DNA from: Methanosarcinaceae archaeon
Lineage (GTDB): Archaea; Halobacteriota; Methanosarcinia; Methanosarcinales; Methanosarcinaceae
NCBI GenBank assembly: GCA_020793555.1
Contig: DQIO01000312.1
Span: forward strand, 1-18,990
Direction of reading: 5' to 3'
Length of the DNA: 18,990 nucleotides
The position numbers and the translations under genes are program-made. Under the pieces are notes generated by a model. It was given only the letters and a program-made list of their open reading frames with translations. It did not search any database and was not told the origin of the DNA. Positions 7,032 through 14,814 of the stretch are shown in pieces (positions within the stretch are counted from its first letter, which is position 1; every line of letters starts with the position of its first letter).

Positions 7032-7328
7032 ATGGAAATTGTAGAAGATGGAATAAATGCTCTTGTCGGGCAGAAGATTTACAATTCAAAGGACGCAGTC
7101 ATTATTGATGCCATTCGGGCATTGCTTGAACTTAAACCTAATCTTAAGATTGAAATTGCAATAAATCTCTATAAAAATAAAAAGATCAGTTTATGGAAAG
7201 CAGCTGAAACAGCAGGACTTGAGATGGAACAATTTAAAGAAATCCTGTCAGCGAGAAATATTAAGATCGAAATCGATGGAACAAAGGAAGAAAGTAAAAA
7301 ACGTATTGAACGTGCTTTGGGTGCTTAA
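7032..7328 (+). CDS. UPF0175-family antitoxin (VapB-like), first copy
   Basis: This 98-residue protein is likely the antitoxin partner and repressor for the PIN gene that follows. The C-terminal half has the UPF0175 pattern AINLYKNKKISLWKAAETAG followed by EQFKEIL. The N-terminal 45 residues (NSKDAVIIDAIRALLE) look like a ribbon-helix-helix segment. Its stop codon TAA is followed at once by the ATG of the PIN gene, the usual toxin-antitoxin coupling. A GAGG site lies upstream. It is related to the copy at 8830 but clearly diverged, so the two pairs are old paralogues or separate acquisitions. Confidence 0.8.
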   Translation: MEIVEDGINALVGQKIYNSKDAVIIDAIRALLELKPNLKIEIAINLYKNKKISLWKAAETAGLEMEQFKEILSARNIKIEIDGTKEESKKRIERALGA

Positions 7329-7820
7329 ATGTTCATTCTTGATTGTGATATTGCAAGCACTTTTGCCAAGATTAACAAAATCGATCTGTTGAAAGCGACA
7401 CTCCCATCAGATGTTTGTATATCAAATTCCGTATATATCGAACTTATGCGGGCAAAAGAGATGGGTTTCTCTTTTCCGGATACAATATTTAACAACATAA
7501 CCACAATCACTTTAAATGACAGTGAGTTAATAGATTTCCAAAAATTTTCACAAGAGAAGAAAATACATTTTGGTGAAACTGAAGGCATAGCCATCTGTAA
7601 AAATCGAAATGCTGTTTTTCTTACCAATGATTCCATCGTTGTCAAATTTTGTGAAGCTAAGGGAATTAAGGTCTTGAATTTGAAGGATGTACTTATTTTC
7701 ATGGCAGGGAGCAATCTTGTCTCAAAAACTGAGATGATGGACATTATAAAAGATATCGAAGATAGAGACAATACCGTAATCAAACATAAGAAGGATATCC
7801 TTGAGGAATATGATTCCTGA
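7329..7820 (+). CDS. PIN-domain ribonuclease (VapC-like toxin), first copy
   Basis: This 163-residue PIN protein is probably the toxin of a UPF0175-PIN pair, cutting RNA with a divalent metal. The acidic residues expected at the active site are visible: D5 (and D7) in the first strand, E38 in YIELMRAKE, E83/E85 in GETEGIAI, and D101 in FLTNDS. The gene starts immediately after the antitoxin stop, and no residue seems lost, so it may be active. The length is typical of the DUF3368-like PIN proteins paired with UPF0175. The cellular RNA target is unknown. Confidence 0.8.
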   Translation: MFILDCDIASTFAKINKIDLLKATLPSDVCISNSVYIELMRAKEMGFSFPDTIFNNITTITLNDSELIDFQKFSQEKKIHFGETEGIAICKNRNAVFLTNDSIVVKFCEAKGIKVLNLKDVLIFMAGSNLVSKTEMMDIIKDIEDRDNTVIKHKKDILEEYDS

Positions 7821-7859
7821 TGATTTTGGATATTTTCAATATTGGATGATGACATATTT

Positions 7860-7925
7860 GGGGGATGGACAGAATTAACAGGATGGGGCGAGCCACTTGA
7901 ATCCCGTCAATCCTGTTCATCCTCC
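7860..7925. repeat. Inverted repeat of the ACAGGAT/ATCCTGT type
   Basis: The left arm is 7860-7884 (starting GGGGGATGGACAGAATTAAC) and the right arm 7901-7925, with a 16-base loop. The arms match at 20 of 25 positions, and every difference is A versus G, so part of the mismatch is tolerated as G-U pairs in RNA. I recognise this as a class of dispersed palindrome common in environmental prokaryotes. It lies between the first PIN gene and the AbiEi remnant. Confidence 0.75.
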
Positions 7926-7940
7926 CAATTGATTCACGCA

Positions 7941-7948
7941 TTTTTTTT
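7941..7948 (+). terminator. Oligo-T tract after the inverted repeat
   Basis: Eight consecutive T residues follow the hairpin at 7860-7925. Archaeal termination uses oligo-T tracts, so this is a plausible terminator for the UPF0175-PIN operon. Confidence 0.4.
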
Positions 7949-7974
7949 CAATACATGCCATTGCACTCATTCCC

Positions 7975-8670
7975 AAATACATTTATGGCGAATATACAGC
8001 CAAACTGCTTGGAGAAGGAAAACTTTAAAAGATCAGAAAGGGATTATATGCAGTTCTGTCTCCATTGGAAGAACCAACAAAACACATTTCAGATAAGTTC
8101 ATCATCGCAGGCAAGATCAGGGATCGTTATTATCTTGGGTTTCATTCTGCGCTTGAATATTATGGGTCAGCATACAGTCATTATAATGAAGTGTACATTA
8201 CAATCCTTCCTGAAAATCGTTTTTCTTCTTTTAAATATCAGAACCTTAATTTTAAGCCGATTTTTACAAAAGATATTTCATTTGGCATCGAAACAAAAAA
8301 GTACCGCACCACTGAAATAAAAGTGAGCAGTAAAGAACGCACTTTTGTTGACTGTGTAGACAGGCCGAATTATGCAGGTGGATGGGAAGAATGCCTCAAA
8401 AGTCTCAGTGTCTTAAGTGGACTTGATTTCAATAAAATTACTGACATTCTTGGCATGTACAACAAAAAAAATCTTTATGCCAAAGTTGGTTTTGTACTTG
8501 AACTGTTGCGTGAACGTTCCGTTTTCTATGAACACCTAAGCGATGAAACATTAGACAAAATTAAAGCACATAAACCAAAGACTCCAAAGTACCTTGAAAG
8601 ATCAGGCTGGAGCACTTTGAATAAAGATTGGAATCTCTACATTATGGAAGAGTTTGTTGAGTATCTTTAG
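7975..8670 (+). pseudogene. Orphan AbiEi-like antitoxin gene, broken near its N-terminus
   Basis: From 8065 to 8670 the frame encodes the AbiEi-type C-terminal domain: FIIAGKIRDRYYLGFHSALEYYG, then KERTFVDCVDRPNYAGGWEE, as in type IV toxin-antitoxin antitoxins. The same frame continues upstream and reads KGLYAVLSPLEEPT, the usual junction from the winged-helix domain. An in-frame TAA at 8026-8028 interrupts it. Before that stop the frame still reads YGEYTAKLLGEGKL, the kind of sequence expected in the missing winged helix, but it is too short and has no start codon. An N-terminal deletion plus a nonsense change is likely. A shortened product from TTG 8065 cannot be excluded. No AbiEii nucleotidyltransferase toxin gene follows, so the antitoxin is an orphan. 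Confidence 0.7.
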
Positions 8671-8829
8671 ATTAAAAGGCTCAATATATCATGAAACATT
8701 TCATTTAACAAGCATTGGCTTACCAAGTAGAAAATATAAAACCGCCGAAAATGAGGGGGTTCTTGATTGACAAAGGAAAAGATTTTATCATAAGAAAAAT
8801 AATAATATCATAATCAAGAGGTTAATAAA

Positions 8830-9135
8830 ATGGAAACGCTGTCAATTAGTGTGGATCGGAAAGTAAAGGCACTGGTAAATGCGGGGTATTATTCCAGTGA
8901 ATTAGATGTAATCAAAGACGCTATAAGAAGTCTATTCAGGGAGAACGCGGAACTTAAGGTTAATGCAGCGATAGAACTGTATAAAGAAGAGGAAGTATCC
9001 TTGAGTAAAGCAGCTGAGATGGCAGGGGTAACTACTATCGAATTTAAAGATCTCTTGGGTAAACGGGGAATCATAAGAGAGATAGAGGCGAGACCAGCTG
9101 CGGAAATAGACCGGAAAGTTAAAAAATACCTCTGA
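8830..9135 (+). CDS. UPF0175-family antitoxin (VapB-like), second copy
   Basis: This 101-residue protein has an N-terminal ribbon-helix-helix-like segment (LSISVDRKVKALVNAGYYSS, then DVIKDAIRSLF) and a UPF0175 part (AIELYKEEEVSLSKAAEMAG, EFKDLLGKRG). It is the likely antitoxin of the PIN gene two bases downstream. AGAGGT precedes the start. The 159-bp region upstream (8671-8829) holds no gene I can support. Confidence 0.82.
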   Translation: METLSISVDRKVKALVNAGYYSSELDVIKDAIRSLFRENAELKVNAAIELYKEEEVSLSKAAEMAGVTTIEFKDLLGKRGIIREIEARPAAEIDRKVKKYL

Positions 9136-9137
9136 AA

Positions 9138-9632
9138 ATGATCTTCGATACAGATATTTTGAGCATACTTGGTAAGTTAGGCAGAGCCGATTTGTTGAGA
9201 AAATTGTTTCCGGAAACAAACCTACTAATTACTTTTGAAGTGTACAACGAACTTTTAATAGCAAAGGAAGTTGGGTATAATTTTGTTGAAGATATCTTAA
9301 AGCAAAAATTCAAAATCGTTCATCTGGACTCCGATCTAACTCTGGAGTATGAACAGATGAAAGAAAAATTAATAGGTATCCATGCGGGTGAACTGACATC
9401 CATCCTGTTATGTAAAAAAGAAGGCATGGATTTCGTAACCAACGATAAAAAAGCGAAGATATATTGTAAAGAAATTGGTGTGGAGTGGTTAGACATTATC
9501 GACATGCTCAGGTTATGTTATCTCAAGCGCTTACTAAACAGAAAAGAAATTGAAACTTTGATCAGTGATATCGAAAAAACTGACAGGACGAGAATAACAC
9601 GATCTGATGAAATCTTTGCTGATTATGCATGA
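9138..9632 (+). CDS. PIN-domain ribonuclease (VapC-like toxin), second copy
   Basis: This 164-residue PIN protein is the likely toxin of the second UPF0175-PIN pair. Active-site acids visible are D4 and D6 (FDTDIL), E38 (VYNELLIAKE), E85 (HAGELTS) and D103 (FVTNDKKA). It is the same length as the copy at 7329 and follows the same layout (NELLIAKEVG against IELMRAKEMG), showing common descent with strong divergence. It begins two bases after the antitoxin stop. The site appears intact, so an active RNase is expected. Confidence 0.82.
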   Translation: MIFDTDILSILGKLGRADLLRKLFPETNLLITFEVYNELLIAKEVGYNFVEDILKQKFKIVHLDSDLTLEYEQMKEKLIGIHAGELTSILLCKKEGMDFVTNDKKAKIYCKEIGVEWLDIIDMLRLCYLKRLLNRKEIETLISDIEKTDRTRITRSDEIFADYA

Positions 9633-9793
9633 AATCCATGTTTTTACTCCCCACAATACAATCTTAATCCACAGCTTATGGATGGTTTCTAGCTCGCTCC
9701 GACCACCGCAGTAGAATTTGAAAGAATGTCATACAGACTGTAAAACCTAACAACATAAATGTTTTAATCATTCGACTCGTAATACTAAGTATT

Positions 9794-11212
9794 ATGAGTC
9801 TATTCATTAACCGAACCGAAGAACTTGACTTTCTCGAATCCGAATATGCAAAAGATTCATCGTCACTCGTCATAATCCATGGAAGGCGGCGTGTTGGTAA
9901 AACAGAACTTTCACTCAAATTTGGAGCAGGAAAACCATCAGTATACTACCTTGCCCAAAAATTGAATCTTGAACATCAGGTAGATGACTTTCTGGAAAAG
10001 ACATCTGAACAGCTCGATGTACACCAACCAAAAATCACAAAATGGGATGGGGCACTCAAATTTATTGCAGAGCAGATGAAAGGAAAAGGTAAGCCACTTA
10101 TCATAATCGACGAGGTTCCGTACTTAATAGAAGGCAGCAATGCGGCCATGTCAGCATTTCAGGCGGCATGGGACCTACATCTTAAAGATGCAAACGTAAT
10201 GGTAATTCTTCTTGGTTCAAGCATCGGAATGATGGAAAATGAAGTTATTGGCTATAAATCACCCCTCTATGGTCGAAGGAGCGGACAGATTAAAGTCGAA
10301 CCACTAAAATACAAACACACTGCATATTTCTTCCCGCAAAAGACCACAGAAGAGATCGTTCAAACATACGGCTGTCTGGGAGGCGTGCCTGCATATCTTA
10401 ATAAGTTCGATGAAAGTCTCTCGTTCATTGATAATGTAAATAAGAACATACTTCACAGAGCAACTTTCCTTTATGATGAAGCCAATTTCCTGTTGAAACA
10501 AGAACTAAGAGAACCGGCCAAATATGAACTGATCCTTGAAGCGATTTCCAAAGGCAAGAATAGAGTCTCCGAAATATCAAACGAAACAGGCATACCAGTC
10601 AACAATATTCCTAAATATCTGCGTGTTCTTATAGATCTTGGATTCGTAACTAAAGAATTGCCTATAATTCTTAAAAAAGCACGGGACATAAGAACAGGTT
10701 CCATCTACACAATATCTGATAATTTCATGAAATTTTGGTACACATACGTGTATCCGACAAGATCAATATTGGAAATAAACCGGGATGCTGCCGTCTCAAA
10801 AATAAGCGACACATATAACCGATATCTTGGTCATGTTTTTGAAGACATTGTGAAACAATATCTCATCGATCAGAACGTTTCCAATAATTTACCAATTGTT
10901 TTTGAAAGGATAGGGCGGCAGTGGGGCAATATCCAGGGAAAACAAAAAGGGAAAAACAGTTATGAGATTGATCTTGTTGCATTGAATGAGAGTTCAAAAG
11001 AGATCTTATTCATTGAATGTAAATGGCAGGTTCTAACGAACAAAAATACAAAACAAATCCTTAATGACCTGAAGGAAAAATCAAGATATGTTTATTGGAA
11101 CAATGAAGAACGGAAAGATTATTTCGCCGTTGTTGGAAAGAAGATAGAAAATAAGGTCGAATTAAGAAAAAATGGAATTATGGTTTTCGATTTAGATGAA
11201 CTCTTTGCATGA
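9794..11212 (+). CDS. Archaeal ATPase (ATPase_2) with DUF234 / PD-(D/E)XK-like C-terminus
   Basis: This 472-residue protein is a P-loop ATPase of the large archaeal family with a nuclease-like tail. Walker A is GRRRVGKT (30-37), Walker B LIIIDEV (102-108), and the sensor stretch VILLGSS (137-143). A winged-helix region spans about 245-300 (SEISNETGIPVNNIPKYLRV). The C-terminal DUF234 part has E350 (HVFEDIV), D393 (EIDLVAL) and E408-x-K410 (IECKW), the layout of a PD-(D/E)XK fold with its acidic and lysine residues kept. These genes are common orphans in archaeal accessory regions and their role is not settled; defence or element maintenance is often suspected. The upstream gap (9633-9793) has only a small hairpin at 9667-9683. 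Confidence 0.85.
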   Translation: MSLFINRTEELDFLESEYAKDSSSLVIIHGRRRVGKTELSLKFGAGKPSVYYLAQKLNLEHQVDDFLEKTSEQLDVHQPKITKWDGALKFIAEQMKGKGKPLIIIDEVPYLIEGSNAAMSAFQAAWDLHLKDANVMVILLGSSIGMMENEVIGYKSPLYGRRSGQIKVEPLKYKHTAYFFPQKTTEEIVQTYGCLGGVPAYLNKFDESLSFIDNVNKNILHRATFLYDEANFLLKQELREPAKYELILEAISKGKNRVSEISNETGIPVNNIPKYLRVLIDLGFVTKELPIILKKARDIRTGSIYTISDNFMKFWYTYVYPTRSILEINRDAAVSKISDTYNRYLGHVFEDIVKQYLIDQNVSNNLPIVFERIGRQWGNIQGKQKGKNSYEIDLVALNESSKEILFIECKWQVLTNKNTKQILNDLKEKSRYVYWNNEERKDYFAVVGKKIENKVELRKNGIMVFDLDELFA

Positions 11213-11325
11213 AACTATAAAATGTTGCAAAATGTCATTCTAAACATTTATCAAACAAGTAGATCAAAACATATTAACATCACATTAACCTTAGCACTCT
11301 GACCAAATAACAGATGGTGACGTAC

Positions 11326-12498
11326 ATGACCGACAACGAAACAGATCCAAGTGACCTACAACAATCAAACCGCCAGACCGCTATCAACAACCTGCGAGAT
11401 ACGCATGCTGTGATCGAAAGACTGATGAATAAAACCTATCAGCAGCAGGATGTAACTGCAAGTTCAGCACTCCGCCAGATCAGGACAAAGGTAACCGCGC
11501 TGCTTTCAGATATGGAGAACATAGATCTCGACACATTCAGCGGACGGGAGGGGACACTGGAGGAGTTCTACGACAACGAGGGACGTTTCATCGAAAGTTC
11601 AACTGGACTGCTAAAAACAGCCGAAGATGCTTTGGAGTCAGGCGAATCAGTCGATACATACTCAATCGAAAGTTCAGTTGATACACTGGAAAAGAGTTTC
11701 AACAACCGGATAATCCTCACAAAAAAACATTTACAAGAATATGAGAAAAAACGAACCGAGTCCCAGTCCCGGAAAGAACCGGGTAGCAGCGCGCCGGATG
11801 CAGAACCAAAAACCGAATCATCCGCGTGGCTTAATGATACAACTAAAAATTATGCATCAGTGATACCAAAAATGTACAACTACATCAATATCCTTGAACA
11901 AAAATACACTCACTGTCAGCCTGAAGTTTCAAACAACGGAGATTATCTTGGAAACAAGACATGGAAAGTCGATCTCCTTGATTACGGTATTCGCGGCACA
12001 GTCAAAGATGGGGCATTCAAAATACCGCTTGTTTTTGAAACATACTGGTACCCATTAAACAGTGTGCTGGAAGCCGCACAGTTTGTGCAGTCGCAGGCGA
12101 ATGAGGTTGGCAAAAGCCAGTACAAGAGCCTGTGTCTTATCAACGATGTATGGGACGATAAAATCAAGGAGTGGGTTAAAGATTTCGTTCATCAGCGCAT
12201 GTCGCTGTTCTTGTATGAACTGGAAAATGACACGCTCACCTATAAAGACAAATCAGAAATCACAGAACGGTTCGAGTTCTGGCATTCCAATACTATATTT
12301 AAAGCACCTATTGAAGAGGAGATAAAAATTCTTATCGAGAAAATGGAATATTTCACAGTAAATGATGTCATGGGAATGTTTGGGTTCAACACAAAAGGAG
12401 CAGAGGCGTATCTCTATGACCTGATGAAAAAAGGAGAGATCATTGACGTTGGGCTTGACAGTCCAAAATATACGAAGGTTAAACATCGTGAGCAGTAG
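11326..12498 (+). CDS. Unrecognised two-domain protein with a C-terminal winged-helix-like end
   Basis: I do not recognise a named family. From ATG 11326 it has 390 residues. Residues 1-145 are helical and charged with no signal peptide, and residues about 146-165 form a Ser/Pro/Glu-rich linker. The second half (about 168-330) is alpha/beta, with a central stretch YKSLCLINDVWDDKIKEWVK followed by LFLYELENDTLTYKDKSE. This reminds me of degenerate restriction-endonuclease-like folds, but I see no complete catalytic motif. The end (FTVNDVMGMFGFNTKGAEAY, then LMKKGEIIDVG) looks like a winged helix. I chose 11326 because GGTGAC lies seven bases upstream; the in-frame ATG at 11314 overlaps that site. 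It stands alone, with about 100 bp before and 240 bp after. Confidence 0.6.
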   Translation: MTDNETDPSDLQQSNRQTAINNLRDTHAVIERLMNKTYQQQDVTASSALRQIRTKVTALLSDMENIDLDTFSGREGTLEEFYDNEGRFIESSTGLLKTAEDALESGESVDTYSIESSVDTLEKSFNNRIILTKKHLQEYEKKRTESQSRKEPGSSAPDAEPKTESSAWLNDTTKNYASVIPKMYNYINILEQKYTHCQPEVSNNGDYLGNKTWKVDLLDYGIRGTVKDGAFKIPLVFETYWYPLNSVLEAAQFVQSQANEVGKSQYKSLCLINDVWDDKIKEWVKDFVHQRMSLFLYELENDTLTYKDKSEITERFEFWHSNTIFKAPIEEEIKILIEKMEYFTVNDVMGMFGFNTKGAEAYLYDLMKKGEIIDVGLDSPKYTKVKHREQ

Positions 12499-12560
12499 TG
12501 CAAAAGCAATACAACAATTCAATGACCATTTACATCGGAAAATTGTGAAAAAATATATCT

Positions 12561-12574
12561 GCATATCGATATGC
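12561..12574. promoter_or_regulatory. 14-bp perfect palindrome in the 12499-12741 intergenic region
   Basis: GCATATCGATATGC is a perfect palindrome followed by TTTT. The nine-base string TTACATCGG occurs on both sides of it, at 12532 and 12593. It could be an operator for the downstream phosphoesterase-MgtC pair or a small terminator for the gene at 11326. I see no other gene in this 243-bp gap. Confidence 0.35.
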
Positions 12575-12741
12575 TTTTACATGATGGATTTATTACATCG
12601 GTTATATTTAAGTGAATTCTATATTAATAAGTTCAGAAATTCCCCATAACGCTCACACAAATAATATATGATTATACTTTCATAACTTAATCAGTTGCAT
12701 CAAACACAACATATCATAACCAATTCAAAGGATGTGAAACA

Positions 12742-13410
12742 ATCAAAATACTCGCCATTTCTGACGCTCATGGAGACTATTCCAAAGTTGGACCGATCTT
12801 AAAACTAAAGCAGGTCAACGACATTGACTTGATCCTTATTGCAGGAGACATCACAGACTTCGGTCCGGACGAATATGTAACAAAATTGCTTAACATGTTT
12901 AAAACACCCATAATGGCAATACCCGGAAACTGTGATCCAAAAACCATACTCAAGGTACTGGACAATTCAAAAGCCGTCAACCTTCACAACACATCTAAAC
13001 GCATCGGCAATATCACATTTATCGGTCTTGGAGGCTCGAACCCGACACCATTTGACACACCTTTTGAACTGCAGGAAGATGAGATCGAAAGTAATCTTGA
13101 AAAAATGATAACGGAAACGGAAAATGATCCGAACAGCAATACGATTGTATTGCTCACTCATGCACCGCCATACGGTACTGTTGACGAGATACAAATTGGA
13201 CATGTCGGAAGTACTGCTATTGAGAAATTCGTTGGCAGGGTTGACCTGATCGTCTGCGGGCATATCCATGAAGCAAAAGGTGTAATGAAAGTCGGTAAAA
13301 CCGTTGTTGTAAATCCGGGGATGGTCTCTGAAGGCAATGGAGCAGTCATAACCATAACTAATGAGAATCATGGAAATGTACAGATAGATACTGAACTAAT
13401 AGATACATAA
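12742..13410 (+). CDS. Calcineurin-like metallophosphoesterase without a canonical start codon
   Basis: This frame encodes about 222 residues with all metal-site motifs of the family: D8-x-H10 (ISDAHGDY), AGD ending at D36, GN (62-63) in PGNCD, H140 in LTHAPP, and GHIH (173-176). Members hydrolyse phosphoesters with two metal ions; the substrate here is unknown. The first in-frame TTG (12829) lies past the DxH motif and would give a dead protein. Upstream the frame is open to a TAA at 12688 but has no ATG, GTG or TTG. GTG at 12734 is one base out of frame; one extra A in the A run after it would give V-K-T-I-K-I-L-A, an excellent start. A one-base deletion, a sequence error, or an ATC/ATA start are the options. 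The MgtC-like gene follows by nine bases. Confidence 0.75.
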   Translation: MKILAISDAHGDYSKVGPILKLKQVNDIDLILIAGDITDFGPDEYVTKLLNMFKTPIMAIPGNCDPKTILKVLDNSKAVNLHNTSKRIGNITFIGLGGSNPTPFDTPFELQEDEIESNLEKMITETENDPNSNTIVLLTHAPPYGTVDEIQIGHVGSTAIEKFVGRVDLIVCGHIHEAKGVMKVGKTVVVNPGMVSEGNGAVITITNENHGNVQIDTELIDT

Positions 13411-13419
13411 CATTGATAA

Positions 13420-14739
13420 TTGGTGGATTTGGGGGACAATACTACGAACTGGATATATGACCTTGGTCTTGATGCGACATTAATTGATCTGCTCCAAAAA
13501 TTGGGGCTCTCTTTCCTGATTGGAATTTTGATCGGCATCGAGCGAGAGCACCGTCGGGTGAACAAAAAAATATCCAGTGGTGTCAGGACATTTGTTCTTG
13601 CATGTATAATCGGCATGTTAGCAACGTTTGTATCAGAATTGATAGGTATAGAAATATTGCTCATCACTGCAATTTTCTTCGCAGCATTATCCATCATAAT
13701 AGCGTACACAACAAACATTGTTTATGGAAAAGCCGGCATAACAAATTCAATTGCCCTTTTTTGCACCTTTCTGTTAGGAATACTGGTAGCAATGGATTAT
13801 CACCTATTTGCAATCGTCAGTGCAGTTGTATTGACATTCCTATTAGTTGAAAAAAGGCCGTTGCATAGTTTTGCGCAACATCTGTCTGATGATGATATAC
13901 TAAATGCTGTTCGCTTCCTCGCAGTAGCATTCATATTGTACCCCATAATGCCGAATGAGGTGCTATTTGGAATTGTGAACCCAAGGTCTGTAATTCTTAT
14001 TGTTGTACTTGTATCACTGATAAGTTTTTCCAGTTACATATCCCTTCGAAAATTTGGAACACGAGGGGGAATATCATATTCAGGTCTGCTTGGAGGTTTT
14101 ATTAACAGCGAAGCAACAACCGGCGCTCTTTCTTCCATGTCAAAAAACAGATCAACTCTGATAGATGCGACATACATAGGAATACTATTGACAAATACTG
14201 CAATGCTGGTCAGAAACCTGATAATTGCTCTAATTGTTGACCCAAGTGGCAGATTTGCACTTTTGATGCTACCGCCACAGTTGATATTAATAATTGCTTC
14301 GTTGTTCATTACTTTCCTCAAACGAAAAACATTTGACACCACAGATGAGCAGCTCAAGATCAATTCACCATTTGCACTTGGTCCGGCTTTTAAATTTGGT
14401 GCAGGTTTCACCATAATCCTGATCATTGCAACAATTGCAAACGATGTTGCAGGTCCGATTGGAATATACGCAATGGCACTTGGAGGATTTGTCAGCAGTG
14501 CAGCTGTCACAGTGTCAATGGCAACACTTGCAGTCAATGGTAGCATATCGTTTTCGACCGCAGCACAGGCAGCTGTTCTTGCAAGCATAGTTAGCACGTC
14601 TGCAAAGGTAGCATTAATAAAGATGTCAGGTTCTGATGAATTGTTTATGCGAGCAAGGAATACGTTTGTGCTACTTGGTCTCATCGGAGCGGTCGCACTT
14701 GCAGGATGGAGCTATTATAGGTATCTGGCCGTATTTTGA
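13420..14739 (+). CDS. MgtC/SapB family membrane protein with DUF4010 domain
   Basis: This 439-residue integral membrane protein has about twelve hydrophobic segments. Residues about 22-150 form the MgtC/SapB domain, with the family signature FLIGILIGIEREHRR. Residues about 185-410 form the DUF4010 domain, including GGFINSEATTGALSS and GGFVSSAAVTVSMA, two similar halves. The function of the fusion is unproven; MgtC itself is linked to magnesium and acid stress in bacteria. The start is not ATG: TTG 13420, GTG 13423 and TTG 13429 are all possible. The nine-base gap to the phosphoesterase suggests one operon. Confidence 0.85.
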   Translation: MVDLGDNTTNWIYDLGLDATLIDLLQKLGLSFLIGILIGIEREHRRVNKKISSGVRTFVLACIIGMLATFVSELIGIEILLITAIFFAALSIIIAYTTNIVYGKAGITNSIALFCTFLLGILVAMDYHLFAIVSAVVLTFLLVEKRPLHSFAQHLSDDDILNAVRFLAVAFILYPIMPNEVLFGIVNPRSVILIVVLVSLISFSSYISLRKFGTRGGISYSGLLGGFINSEATTGALSSMSKNRSTLIDATYIGILLTNTAMLVRNLIIALIVDPSGRFALLMLPPQLILIIASLFITFLKRKTFDTTDEQLKINSPFALGPAFKFGAGFTIILIIATIANDVAGPIGIYAMALGGFVSSAAVTVSMATLAVNGSISFSTAAQAAVLASIVSTSAKVALIKMSGSDELFMRARNTFVLLGLIGAVALAGWSYYRYLAVF

Positions 14740-14814
14740 TGTGCCAACATCACGAAACGGCTAGCATAGATAACGTTATTAAATATTAAAGACTTTTATT
14801 ATTCTGGTGTCTGT

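Noticed and set aside
7842..8320. Two overlapping plus-strand frames (7842-8096 and 7955-8320) at the inverted repeat and AbiEi start
   Set aside because: Both translate the repeat or the out-of-frame AbiEi sequence and show no domain pattern; the AbiEi frame explains the region.
9640..9790. Possible 3' end of a lost gene (frame ending VEFERMSYRL) between the second PIN gene and the ATPase
   Set aside because: A stop codon lies about 16 codons upstream and the peptide matches no family I can name; no terminal repeats of an insertion sequence are visible.
12829..13410. Phosphoesterase starting at TTG 12829
   Set aside because: This start removes the DxH metal-binding motif that is plainly encoded upstream in the same frame.
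14034..14684. 216-codon minus-strand frame opposite the MgtC/DUF4010 gene
   Set aside because: The plus strand encodes clear family motifs; the antisense frame has no recognisable domain.
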